The notes beneath the pieces are model-generated. The model searched no databases, had not been told where the DNA came from, and worked only from the letters and a program-made list of their open reading frames with translations. The position numbers were made by a program, and so were the translations under genes. 64,000 nucleotides of DNA from Paraglaciecola sp. L3A3 (GTDB taxonomy: Bacteria > Pseudomonadota > Gammaproteobacteria > Enterobacterales > Alteromonadaceae), in contig NZ_CP047023.1 of assembly GCF_009796765.1 (NCBI RefSeq), positions 4,571,501 to 4,635,500 of the forward strand, in the 5' to 3' direction. Shown in pieces: positions 1 to 8,471 of this stretch; the first letter of the stretch is position 1, and each line of letters opens with the position of its first letter.

Positions 1-145
1 AGTTCACATTTTATTAATAAATAATTCAAATACTTGTTCTATTTTTAAGCCTCTTATGGTACATATTTAAACCGTCTTTAGATGAAAACCTAAAGATTTC
101 AATAATATGTTAACGCTGCGCTAAAAAATAATACTGGAGTTCATC

Positions 146-316
146 ATGAATAAGTCCGAATTATTGTCAACTATAGATTCAGAAACCCGTAACTCAAAAT
201 CTAAAACCAGCAAACGCAAGTGGAGAGAAATCGAAGCCATCCATGACAGACACAGACTTAGGCAAGAATTACGTGAGCTAGGTATGTCACCGGAAGATCA
301 ATTAGAATTTATCTAA
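146..316 (+). CDS. DUF3545 family small protein
   Basis: A 56-residue protein with a low-complexity Ser/Lys/Thr N-terminal half and a strongly conserved-looking basic core, KRKWREIEAIHDRHRLRQEL (about residues 28-47), ending in an acidic tail. That core matches what I know of the DUF3545 family of small gammaproteobacterial proteins; its function is unknown. There is no signal peptide or membrane segment. A GGAG ribosome binding site lies 7 bases before the ATG. The stop codon TAA spans the left target duplication and the first two bases of the inverted-repeat element that follows, so the insertion is exactly at the 3' end of the gene. Family call is from memory of the motif, so moderately sure. 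Confidence 0.75.
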   Translation: MNKSELLSTIDSETRNSKSKTSKRKWREIEAIHDRHRLRQELRELGMSPEDQLEFI

Positions 317-566
317 CCTGAGTTCTGGATAAGAAGTATCGTCTAATCTGGATTTTTCATTAAAATTCAATGGCTTAATAATATCCAGCCAAATCACCTC
401 ACCTGGATGCTAACTCGGTGACGAAATTTTGGTGTATAGCAAGGCGGATTGTCGTACGTAATAACGTGTAATTGCTAGACTCTCCTCCATCGCGGCTAGG
501 CAGCCCAACGCCGCTAGGCACAAAAAGAGCGTTATCGAGAGGTTCGGCTTATCCAGTATTCAGGTT
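315..566. mobile_element. 252-bp MITE-like inverted-repeat element with 4-bp target duplication
   Basis: The ends are 19-bp terminal inverted repeats: AACCTGAGTTCTGGATAAG at 315-333 and its complement, with two mismatches, at 548-566. Flanking bases are ATCT on both sides (311-314 and 567-570), a perfect 4-bp target-site duplication. The interior has no convincing transposase. The minus strand holds only a 26-codon ORF starting MEESLAITRYYVRQSALLYT, plus a 10-bp direct repeat (GCGGCTAGGC/GCCGCTAGGC). A 47-bp relative made of the two ends joined lies at 43662-43708. It is most likely a non-autonomous element moved by a transposase encoded elsewhere; the IS family is not identified. Confidence 0.7.
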
Positions 567-583
567 ATCTAATCAATCGCTAC

Positions 584-616
584 AAAAAAGCCCTGATATT
601 CAGGGCGTTTTAGTTT
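584..616. terminator. Bidirectional rho-independent terminator
   Basis: A 7-bp perfect stem (GCCCTGA at 590-596, TCAGGGC at 600-606) with a 3-base loop is flanked by six T on the minus-strand side and by a T-rich stretch on the plus-strand side. It lies just after the stop of the FMN-binding glutamate synthase-like gene (minus strand). Before the 252-bp element inserted it would also have sat about 15 bases after the stop of the DUF3545 gene, so it probably served both convergent genes. Confidence 0.75.
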
Positions 617-633
617 TTATAACATTACCAACT

Positions 634-2283
634 TCAGCTTTCGGTTACTTCTTCTAAACCACTGTAACATTGCACCACAAAATTGGTGGGCATAAAACAC
701 TTAGATGAAGATTCTTTCATTTCATGGGCAAATCGCTCTGGATAATCGTCGCCTAATAAACTACCTTGCACTAAACCTATGTAAATTTGATCCAAACGCT
801 TAATTTTAGTTTCGCTGACTCTACGATATATATGTGAACGCGTGATTTGATTGGGATCTCGCAAACCAGCAGAGGCAACCAAGTCCATAGTGGCCCGTAC
901 TGTTTCTTTTTGATATCGAGCAATCCGAGTCGCTTTATCGTTAACCACTAAGCCAGCGGCTAATATGGGGTCTTGCGTGGCAATACCTGTTGGACATTCA
1001 TTGGTATTGCACACCAAAGACTGCACACAACCTAACGCGACCATCATACCTCTAGCACTATTACATAGATCGGCACCTAAAGATAAATTCTTAACTATGT
1101 CAAAACCAGTGAACACTTTACCACTGGCGATCACTTTGATTTCCTTACGTAAATTAAAACCAGTAAGCACGTCAGTAATAAACACTATGGCTTCTCTTAG
1201 TGGCATACCAACCGAATTAGAATATTCTAAGGGTGCTGCGCCTGTGCCACCTTCGCCCCCATCTACTGTGATAAAATCGGGTTTAATATTGGTTTCAACC
1301 ATGGCTTTACAAAGAGCAATAAATTCACTTTTTCGGCCGACTGCCAATTTGAAACCTATAGGTTTTCCACCAGATAAATCTCGTAATTGTTGAATAAAAT
1401 CCATCATCTCTAGCGGCGTTTTAAATACACTATGTGCTGGCGGGGAATCCACTCTAGTAGCGGGTTCAACATGACGAATTTGCGCGATCTCTAAGGTGTT
1501 TTTATCTGCTGGTAAAATGCCACCGTGCCCAGGTTTAGCACCTTGGCTTAATTTAATTTCAATCATCTTGATATTAAATTTAGTAGCAGTTTCGGTAAAC
1601 CTTTCTGCACTGAATTTGCCCCGCACATCACGACAACCAAAATAGCCTGTACCAATTTGCCAAACGAGATCTCCGCCATGTTGCAGGTGATAAGGGCTGA
1701 CGCTGCCCTCTCCAGTATTATGATAAAAACCACCGAGTTTAGCGCCTTTATTCAAGGCTAAAATTGCATTCGCACTTAACGAACCGAAACTCATAGCTGA
1801 GACATTAAAAATACTCGCCTCATAGGGTTGCTTACAAGCTTGGCCACCAATTTTCACTCTAGGTTCGATAGCATTTTCATCTAGATGAATAGCCGCCATA
1901 GAGTGGCCAATCCATTCATAGCCTACCCTTTGAGTATCCACTTTGGTGCCATAGGGAATGGTATCTTGCTGACCTTTAGCCCTTTGATAAATCACCGAAC
2001 GGTTCATCCGGTTAATAGGTACTCCATCAGTTTCTGATTCGAAAAAATACTGACGCAAAAAGGGACGTAAAAACTCCATCACCCAGCGTCCACGACCAAT
2101 TAAAGGAAACGTTCGCCATAGTGCATGTTTCGTTTGATACATATCATAAAAGCCCACTGCAGTAAGTGGTACTAAAATAACTGCAAACCACAACATACCT
2201 GGCCAAGTGATACTCAATGCCAGCAAACTCAACCAAATGATTGTTATTGCTCTGACAAAATCTGCTCTCATTTCTTTACCCAT
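634..2283 (-). CDS. FMN-binding glutamate synthase-like protein
   Basis: A 549-residue protein with two hydrophobic N-terminal membrane segments (about residues 12-45), then the FMN-binding alpha/beta barrel domain of glutamate synthase large subunits. Visible signatures are GGEGGTGAAPLEYSNSVGMP and a cysteine cluster CNTNECPTGIATQDP that resembles the 3Fe-4S binding region of GltB. The glutamine amidotransferase domain of GltB is absent, so it is a stand-alone synthase-type domain anchored in the membrane. Its physiological reaction is not established. It follows ung on the same strand after a 93-base gap. The start may be the ATG used here or the fifth-codon ATG (2271), which has the better upstream purine stretch. 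Confidence 0.85.
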   Translation of the reverse strand: MGKEMRADFVRAITIIWLSLLALSITWPGMLWFAVILVPLTAVGFYDMYQTKHALWRTFPLIGRGRWVMEFLRPFLRQYFFESETDGVPINRMNRSVIYQRAKGQQDTIPYGTKVDTQRVGYEWIGHSMAAIHLDENAIEPRVKIGGQACKQPYEASIFNVSAMSFGSLSANAILALNKGAKLGGFYHNTGEGSVSPYHLQHGGDLVWQIGTGYFGCRDVRGKFSAERFTETATKFNIKMIEIKLSQGAKPGHGGILPADKNTLEIAQIRHVEPATRVDSPPAHSVFKTPLEMMDFIQQLRDLSGGKPIGFKLAVGRKSEFIALCKAMVETNIKPDFITVDGGEGGTGAAPLEYSNSVGMPLREAIVFITDVLTGFNLRKEIKVIASGKVFTGFDIVKNLSLGADLCNSARGMMVALGCVQSLVCNTNECPTGIATQDPILAAGLVVNDKATRIARYQKETVRATMDLVASAGLRDPNQITRSHIYRRVSETKIKRLDQIYIGLVQGSLLGDDYPERFAHEMKESSSKCFMPTNFVVQCYSGLEEVTES

Positions 2284-2376
2284 TTATAATATGCAACTAC
2301 TTAGGCTTAGAAAACCACAGCTAAGTAATTGTTTCAATGTAATTTAAGTATTTTCAGAAATTAACAATGAAGGATT

Positions 2377-3036
2377 TTATACTTGCCAGTTAATTGGCGA
2401 TTTACCCTGTTCGAGTAAAATTTGATTGGTTTTGAAAAAATGTTGGCAACCAAAAAAACCTCGGTAAGCAGATAATGGCGAGGGATGTGGAGCATTTAAA
2501 ACATGGTGCTTTGTTTGATCTATACCAGCACCTTTTTTTTGCGCATGGCTACCCCAAAGTAAAAAGACCACACCCTGGCAGTGCTCATTTAGTTGTTGCA
2601 TGACCTTATCTGTAAAAGTTTCCCAACCGATTTTTGCATGAGAATGGGCTTTTCCTTGTTCTACAGTCAAAACGGTATTTAACAGCAAAACACCTTGTTC
2701 TGCCCAATTTTGTAAAAATCCATGTTCGGGAATAGAGAAATCATCAATATCATTGGCCAGTTCTTTATAGATATTTGCAAGAGATGGGGGAGGTTTAACT
2801 CCTGGTAAAACAGAAAAACATAAACCATGGGCCTGATTAGGCCCGTGGTAGGGGTCTTGACCCAGTATTACCACTTTTACATCGGCTAACTGAGTCAAAT
2901 CAAAGGCATTAAAAACATCTTGTTGAGGAGGATATACTGCAGTGCCAGCACGTCTTTTATTATCAACAAACTCTGTAATTTGCTGAAAATAAGCCTGCCG
3001 TTTTTCCGCAGCTAATATATCCGACCAAGTATCCAC
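2377..3036 (-). CDS. ung: Uracil-DNA glycosylase (family 1)
   Basis: Removes uracil from DNA as the first step of base excision repair. The 219-residue length is typical of family 1 enzymes. The water-activating motif GQDPYH is at residues 59-64, with the catalytic Asp at 61, and the second active-site motif HPSPLS at 184-189 supplies the catalytic His. The FCFS-like uracil pocket appears as LCFSV at about 72-76. The gene starts only 10 bases after the thrC stop on the same strand, so it may be cotranscribed from the threonine operon. Confidence 0.97.
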   Translation of the reverse strand: MDTWSDILAAEKRQAYFQQITEFVDNKRRAGTAVYPPQQDVFNAFDLTQLADVKVVILGQDPYHGPNQAHGLCFSVLPGVKPPPSLANIYKELANDIDDFSIPEHGFLQNWAEQGVLLLNTVLTVEQGKAHSHAKIGWETFTDKVMQQLNEHCQGVVFLLWGSHAQKKGAGIDQTKHHVLNAPHPSPLSAYRGFFGCQHFFKTNQILLEQGKSPINWQV

Positions 3037-3046
3037 TTATTAGTAT

Positions 3047-4330
3047 TTAGCCTAACAAGTTAAACATATGCGTTTTTAATGCTTGGTAGTCATTGGCTAA
3101 TTCAACATCCAAACCTTCTTTACCTGCACATTCAGCTAATGGTTGTGGAAGGCTAATAGGTTGGCCTAACACATTTTCAACTGTTTCTCTGAATTTAGCA
3201 GGGTGAGCTGTACCAAGGAATATACCTGTTTGCCCTTCTTCTAGTTTTCTAACTAGTGCTTTATATGCAATCGCAGCATGGGGCTCACTGATATAACCTA
3301 ATTGCGCTAATTGACGCATAGACACTTGGGTATATTCTTCGTCAACCGTATCGCCAGAAATCTCAGACTTGTCTACATAACCTTGTTCGATAATAGCTTC
3401 GATACGTGGCCAGTTATTTGGATTACTAACATCCATAGCATTGGACAAAGTTGCCACTGTGTCTTTTGGCTCCCATTCACCCGTTTTCAAATAACGAGGA
3501 ACAGTGTCATTCATATTCGTTGCAGCAACAAAATGTTTAATTGGTAAACCCATCACTTTAGCAATTAAGCCGGCAGTCAGATTACCAAAGTTACCACTAG
3601 GTACAGAGATCACAATTTCTTTACGCTCTTCGGCAGTCAGTTGCGATACAGCTTCAAAGTAATAACAAACTTGTGCAGCTAGACGGCTAATATTAATTGA
3701 GTTAGCTGAGTTAAGGTGTAAACCTTCTCGCACATCAACATCATCAAAAGCTGTTTTAACTAACTGTTGGCAATCATCAAAGTCACCATCAATGGCTACC
3801 GTATGAATATTATCGCCCAAAGTGGTGAATAATTTTTCTTGTAGCTGACTAATTTTCCCTTTAGGGAATAAAATAACCACATTGATATTTTCAATGCCGT
3901 GGAAAGCATGAGCTACCGCAGCACCTGTATCACCCGAAGTGGCTGTCAAAATGGTAATAGGTTCACCGTTAGAAATTTCAGTTAGACATTGGGCCATAAA
4001 ACGACCGCCAAAATCTTTAAATGCTAATGTTGGACCATGAAATAATTCTAAACTATAAATATTGTCGGTTACTTTTGCTAAAGGTGCTGGAAATGCAAAA
4101 GCACGCTCAACTATGCCTGCGATCCGCTCTTTTGAAAGTTCATCACCAATAAGAGAACTTAAGATTTCAACACTACGCTCAACAAAAGGCATAGCCAAAA
4201 GTGCGTCCATATCATCAAACTTAGGTAGTGTAGTTGGGAAAAACAACCCCTGATTCTTGCCTAAACCTTGCTTAACGGCTTGGGCGAATGTCACTACTTC
4301 TGATGCGTCTTTTAAATTTACGAGTTCCAA
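3047..4330 (-). CDS. thrC: Threonine synthase
   Basis: PLP enzyme that converts O-phosphohomoserine to threonine, the last step of the pathway. At 427 residues it matches the enterobacterial-type enzyme. The PLP lysine is in HGPTLAFKDFGGRFMA (Lys105), and the phosphate-binding loop SGNFGNLTAG is in the middle of the protein. It is the third gene of the minus-strand thrABC operon, separated from thrB by 90 bases, a longer gap than between thrA and thrB. Confidence 0.97.
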   Translation of the reverse strand: MELVNLKDASEVVTFAQAVKQGLGKNQGLFFPTTLPKFDDMDALLAMPFVERSVEILSSLIGDELSKERIAGIVERAFAFPAPLAKVTDNIYSLELFHGPTLAFKDFGGRFMAQCLTEISNGEPITILTATSGDTGAAVAHAFHGIENINVVILFPKGKISQLQEKLFTTLGDNIHTVAIDGDFDDCQQLVKTAFDDVDVREGLHLNSANSINISRLAAQVCYYFEAVSQLTAEERKEIVISVPSGNFGNLTAGLIAKVMGLPIKHFVAATNMNDTVPRYLKTGEWEPKDTVATLSNAMDVSNPNNWPRIEAIIEQGYVDKSEISGDTVDEEYTQVSMRQLAQLGYISEPHAAIAYKALVRKLEEGQTGIFLGTAHPAKFRETVENVLGQPISLPQPLAECAGKEGLDVELANDYQALKTHMFNLLG

Positions 4331-4420
4331 TTTTTATTACCTTTTAATTTCTATTTTCAACGCACTTTAATTACGTTAAATTATTGCACAGAAGCATAGT
4401 ACAACTACTTCAACACAACC

Positions 4421-5416
4421 TTAAGATTGGTGCGTAACGGCACCGTCTAAATCTAACTGACAGACATGACTAAAACCTGTGTCATTTTGAATATAATTGT
4501 CAGTTAGCCATTGATTAATTTTTTCTGCATTTTGTAAATTATCACACACAGCAAACACTGTGGGGCCAGAACCAGAAATACCAAATGCTAATGCACCATT
4601 TTGTTCAGAAAACGCTCTCGATTCATCGAACTTGGGTAACAATGATTTACGGTATGGTTCGGCGATAACGTCTTGCATCATGGCTGCAGCAAGCTCTTCG
4701 TCTTGGCGATATAAGGCATCAGTGAATACTGCTAGCTGGCGTCCAAATTGAATTGTATCAGCCATTGATACCTGTTTTGGTAAAATTTCTCGTGCTGCGG
4801 CAGTTGAAACACTAATGCCAGAATAACAAGACACCCAATACCAATTTTTAAAGATAGGCAATTGTAAGGCAACTTGTTCTTTATATTCAGCCATCAAGGT
4901 TAAACCACCTAAGAAACAAGGGGCAACATTATCATAATGCACACTGCCGCTAATTTGCCCTTCCAGCTCACCCATAACTAATAACAGTTCATTATCAGTA
5001 AAAGGCGTTTTGCCAAAATATTCTGCATAAAACTGATTAAGACCATGTAATGCCGCAACAATTGAACTAGCACTAGAACCTAAACCACTACCTATAGGTA
5101 AATGTTTATGCAAGGTCATTTTTAATGCTGGGATATCTTCTTTGGCATAACCTTTTTGCTCTAATACTTTAACAAAATGCTGATAACAACGAGTGACAAT
5201 ATTACTATCAGGATCAGGTGGCAATTTGTCGGCAAAACGGCCAGCCACTTCAAGACTAAACTGCTCTGCTATGGTTAAATCAACTTCATCACCCAATAAA
5301 CTTCCGTCAATCGGTTTCAGGGCCGCACCTAATAAATCAAAACCTAAACTGACATTACCAATAGAGGCTGGCGCATAGGCTGTTATTGTTTTGTTCTGCA
5401 TATTTGATTCTGACAT
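4421..5416 (-). CDS. thrB: Homoserine kinase
   Basis: GHMP-family kinase that phosphorylates homoserine for threonine synthesis. The glycine-rich ATP loop PIGSGLGSSASS is at about residues 107-118, and the C-terminal GHMP motif FGISGSGPTVFAV is present. The 331-residue length is slightly longer than the usual 310-320. The start could be the first ATG or the sixth-codon ATG (MQNKTITAYAPAS), where similarity to known enzymes begins. It lies 42 bases after thrA in the thr operon. Confidence 0.96.
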   Translation of the reverse strand: MSESNMQNKTITAYAPASIGNVSLGFDLLGAALKPIDGSLLGDEVDLTIAEQFSLEVAGRFADKLPPDPDSNIVTRCYQHFVKVLEQKGYAKEDIPALKMTLHKHLPIGSGLGSSASSIVAALHGLNQFYAEYFGKTPFTDNELLLVMGELEGQISGSVHYDNVAPCFLGGLTLMAEYKEQVALQLPIFKNWYWVSCYSGISVSTAAAREILPKQVSMADTIQFGRQLAVFTDALYRQDEELAAAMMQDVIAEPYRKSLLPKFDESRAFSEQNGALAFGISGSGPTVFAVCDNLQNAEKINQWLTDNYIQNDTGFSHVCQLDLDGAVTHQS

Positions 5417-5458
5417 TTTATCTTACTTACTTTCCAACATGGTTACGTTTCAAGATGA

Positions 5459-7918
5459 TTACGACTGTTTCCATGGCATAGTTCGCATCACATCAGCAAA
5501 CACACCAGCAGCAGTTACCGCAGCACCCGCACCATAACCACGTATTACGTATGGAATAGGTTGGTAATAATGACTGTGAATAGCTAAAGCATTTTCACCT
5601 TCTTTAACCATAAACAAAGGATGAGATTCGTTCACAGCTTGAATATTTACCACGCACTTACCTTGATTAATTGAACCAACATATCTCAGCACTTTGCCTT
5701 CTTGTTTGGCTGCACTAATTTTGTCTGCGTAATGGCTATCGATTTCTGGCAATTTAGCCATAAAGTCGTCAATAGAGCCACTCGCATCAAAAAACTCAGG
5801 TAATACAGGCTCGATTTGAATATCTTCTAATTCTAACGTTAATCCAGCTTCACGAGCCATGATTAATAGTTTTCTGGCGACATCCATACCACTTAAATCA
5901 TCTCGAGGGTCTGGTTCAGTAAAACCATTCTTTTTAGCTATGTTAGTGGCTTCAGATAAACTTAAACCTTCGTCTAATTTGCCGAATACAAAAGATAAAG
6001 AGCCAGATAAAATGCCTTCAAATTTGATTAGCTCATCACCAGCATAAAATAACTTCTGCAGGTTTTCGATAACAGGTAAGCCTGCACCCACAGTGGTTTC
6101 ATATAAAAATTGGCGATTGGTTTTTTGTACTGTGTCACGCAACAATTGGTAAAACTCAGTGCTGGCAGTATTGGCCTTTTTATTTGGCGTAACCACATGG
6201 AAACCACTTTCCATCATATGTGGATACTGATCAGCAATAGCCGAGCTACTTGTACAATCGATTAGAACTGGGTTGACTAAACTATTCGCGTGAGCAAAAT
6301 CTTGTAATGTATCAACTGACAACGCTTTATCGCTGTTTTGTAATGCATTTGCCCAATCAGCATTAAGATCAATGCCTTTGGTGTCTAACAATAATTTTTT
6401 ACTATTGGCGATACCATACACATTCAACTTGATATTACGTTCTAACAAAGACGCTTGTTGACGAGCCACTTGCCCTAAGAACTCCTGCCCTACTGTGCCA
6501 CAACCTACTAAAAATGCATCGATTGAATGTAAGCTTGAGAAAAAGTTTTGATGTACTACTCGCACTGCTTTTTTCGCTTTATTAGCCGCGATCACTGTCG
6601 AAATAGAACGTTCTGAAGAACCTTGAGCAATGGCTACGTTATTCACTCTTGCTTGTGCCAAAGAATTAAAGAACTTAGCCGCTAGACCTTCTGAATGACG
6701 CATGCCATCCCCCACTAAAGTAACAATCGCCAAATCATGACGTACTTCAATCGGATCAAGTAACTGATTAGATAGCTCTAATGCAAAGGAGTCTTCTAAT
6801 AAATCTTGGGCGTGAGCCGCATCTTTACTATGAATACAAAAACTAATGCTATATTCCGAAGAAGATTGAGTGATTAAACTAATAGAAATATTGGCACGAG
6901 ACATCACTTCAAACACACGACTTGCCATACCAACCATGCCTTTCATGCCAGGGCCTGCTACATTAAACATAGTCATGTCATCTAAGTGTGAAATGCCTTT
7001 TACGCTGGTCCACTTAGTACTGGCTTCGTTACTAATTAAGGTACCAGGTGCTGATGGATTTAAGGTATTACGGATTAAACAAGGTATATGATGTTGAGCA
7101 ATAGGACCGATTGTTTTTGGATGTAATACTTTGGCGCCAAAGTATGATAACTCCATGGCTTCTTGGTATGTCAGTTTGTCTAATAACACCGCACCTTCAA
7201 CTTGATTTGGATCAGCGTTATACACACCGTCAACATCAGTCCAAATTTCACAACACTCAGCATCGATACAAGCAGCTAAAATCGCAGCTGAATAATCAGA
7301 GCCATTACGTCCTAGAGTAACTTTCTCGCCTGCGCCATTTACAGCCACAAAACCAGGCATGATTAATACTTGTTTGCCTGAGCTATCTACGTCAGTAAAA
7401 CGAGCTTTACTTGCAGATACATCACAAATGCTATCAAGGTAATCACCTTCTGCAATAATATGATCAACAGGGTCTATAATACTATTGGCTTGACCAACAG
7501 AAGTCAGAATCTGACTAAAAATATTAACGCTAACGTATTCACCAATACTTAAAATTTTCGCTACCACTTGCTCTGGTGCGCATCTTAATAAGGCAAAACC
7601 TTCTAAATGTTGATTCAACTCATTCAAAGTTTGTTGAATAAATTCAGCCAAATCAGCAGATTTAAAGTTAGGTAAATTGGTTTGTAAGTCTTCTAAAATT
7701 CCAAACAAAACCATATTTAATTTAGCAAATAATTCACCGTAATCTTTGCCTGATGCGGCTTCGTCGCACAATAAAGACAAGGCATTTGTTACGCCCTTTG
7801 GAGCAGACAATACAATAGCAGCACCCGATTCGGTATGACATGCCATGGCAATATCTTTAACTCGCAAGTAACGCTCTGCATCGGCGAGAGATGACCCGCC
7901 AAACTTCAACACCTTCAT
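5459..7918 (-). CDS. thrA: Bifunctional aspartokinase I / homoserine dehydrogenase I
   Basis: Catalyses the first and third steps from aspartate to threonine. The N-terminal kinase begins with the aspartokinase motif KFGGSSLAD (residues 5-13). Two ACT-type regulatory regions lie in the middle (about 310-460), and the homoserine dehydrogenase domain follows, with a Rossmann motif VGCGTVGQ at about 475-482 and the substrate region ILSGSLSFVFG. The length of 819 residues is the usual size. The ACT regions imply feedback inhibition by threonine. Transcription is probably also controlled by the attenuator just upstream (7984-8101). Confidence 0.97.
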   Translation of the reverse strand: MKVLKFGGSSLADAERYLRVKDIAMACHTESGAAIVLSAPKGVTNALSLLCDEAASGKDYGELFAKLNMVLFGILEDLQTNLPNFKSADLAEFIQQTLNELNQHLEGFALLRCAPEQVVAKILSIGEYVSVNIFSQILTSVGQANSIIDPVDHIIAEGDYLDSICDVSASKARFTDVDSSGKQVLIMPGFVAVNGAGEKVTLGRNGSDYSAAILAACIDAECCEIWTDVDGVYNADPNQVEGAVLLDKLTYQEAMELSYFGAKVLHPKTIGPIAQHHIPCLIRNTLNPSAPGTLISNEASTKWTSVKGISHLDDMTMFNVAGPGMKGMVGMASRVFEVMSRANISISLITQSSSEYSISFCIHSKDAAHAQDLLEDSFALELSNQLLDPIEVRHDLAIVTLVGDGMRHSEGLAAKFFNSLAQARVNNVAIAQGSSERSISTVIAANKAKKAVRVVHQNFFSSLHSIDAFLVGCGTVGQEFLGQVARQQASLLERNIKLNVYGIANSKKLLLDTKGIDLNADWANALQNSDKALSVDTLQDFAHANSLVNPVLIDCTSSSAIADQYPHMMESGFHVVTPNKKANTASTEFYQLLRDTVQKTNRQFLYETTVGAGLPVIENLQKLFYAGDELIKFEGILSGSLSFVFGKLDEGLSLSEATNIAKKNGFTEPDPRDDLSGMDVARKLLIMAREAGLTLELEDIQIEPVLPEFFDASGSIDDFMAKLPEIDSHYADKISAAKQEGKVLRYVGSINQGKCVVNIQAVNESHPLFMVKEGENALAIHSHYYQPIPYVIRGYGAGAAVTAAGVFADVMRTMPWKQS

Positions 7919-7983
7919 TTTATTGCTCCTCGAACTTCACGTATTTCTAGTTATTTCAAATTTACTTTCACACAAGCAAATAA

Positions 7984-8013
7984 CAAAAAAGCCCGCTTTG
8001 GTTGCGGGCTTTT
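7984..8013 (-). terminator. Attenuator terminator of the thr operon
   Basis: On the minus strand, a perfect 6-bp stem GCCCGC/GCGGGC (8004-8009 with 7991-7996) is followed by six T. It lies between the leader peptide stop and thrA, 66 bases before the thrA start. The segment 8036-8045 (GGTCGCTGGC on the minus strand) can pair at 8 of 10 positions with the first arm of this stem (8000-8009), forming the alternative antiterminator expected of a translation-coupled attenuator. Confidence 0.8.
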
Positions 8014-8032
8014 AGTATGTAATGCGTATGTA

Positions 8033-8101
8033 CTAGCCAGCGACCACCTTATCTGGGGTGGTAATAATCATGCCGGTGATGCAAATTGAATTGATTTTCA
8101 T
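8033..8101 (-). CDS. thrL: thr operon leader peptide
   Basis: A 22-codon ORF upstream of thrA, reading MKINSICITGMIITTPDKVV and ending in AG. It holds three Thr and five Ile codons, the two amino acids to which the classical thr attenuator responds; two adjacent ACC Thr codons sit inside a hairpin (ACCACC/GGTGGT, 8043-8062). The attenuator terminator follows. There is no strong ribosome binding site before the first ATG, and the inner ATG (codon 11) is an alternative start. The role is inferred from position, composition and RNA folding rather than sequence similarity. Confidence 0.65.
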   Translation of the reverse strand: MKINSICITGMIITTPDKVVAG

Positions 8102-8117
8102 AAGTGCAATTTGCCGT

Positions 8118-8136
8118 ATAGACGTCTATATGTCAA
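8118..8136 (-). promoter_or_regulatory. Probable thr operon promoter region with perfect palindrome
   Basis: On the minus strand a consensus -35 hexamer TTGACA (8131-8136) is followed directly by the perfect 14-bp palindrome TATAGACGTCTATA (8118-8131, sharing one base), 16 bases before the leader peptide start. The -10 element is not clear: 17 bases after the -35 the sequence is CAAATT. The palindrome could be a repressor operator or could itself supply the TATA-like -10. The rest of 8137-8471 shows no gene and no clear promoter for the downstream kinase. Confidence 0.4.
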
Positions 8137-8471
8137 CTAACATATGCAGATGTTTTGTTATTTGATATGCCTTATACCGATTTAAGCAAACGACGATGAA
8201 CTCAGAATGACTCTAGGTAAACCTGTCTAAACTTAGTAAAGAATAGAAACATCAGTTAAACACGACCAAAGTCTATCGCTAATTCGACTTTAGATACTTT
8301 GTTACTGTTCGCAAATAATGCTAATATTGGCTAAGTTATTTACTTATTAAAATCGAGTGGTTATTTGCTCATTTGATATACTTCATTAGGATCTAATTTG
8401 CCTAATAATAGATTAACAACATCGATACAAACTAATTAAGCGTACCGATTTATTTTGGAATAATAATCAAG

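Noticed and set aside
472..657. 61-codon plus-strand ORF over the end of the 252-bp element
   Set aside because: It runs across the element end, a terminator and the 3' end of the opposite gene, and its protein looks random.
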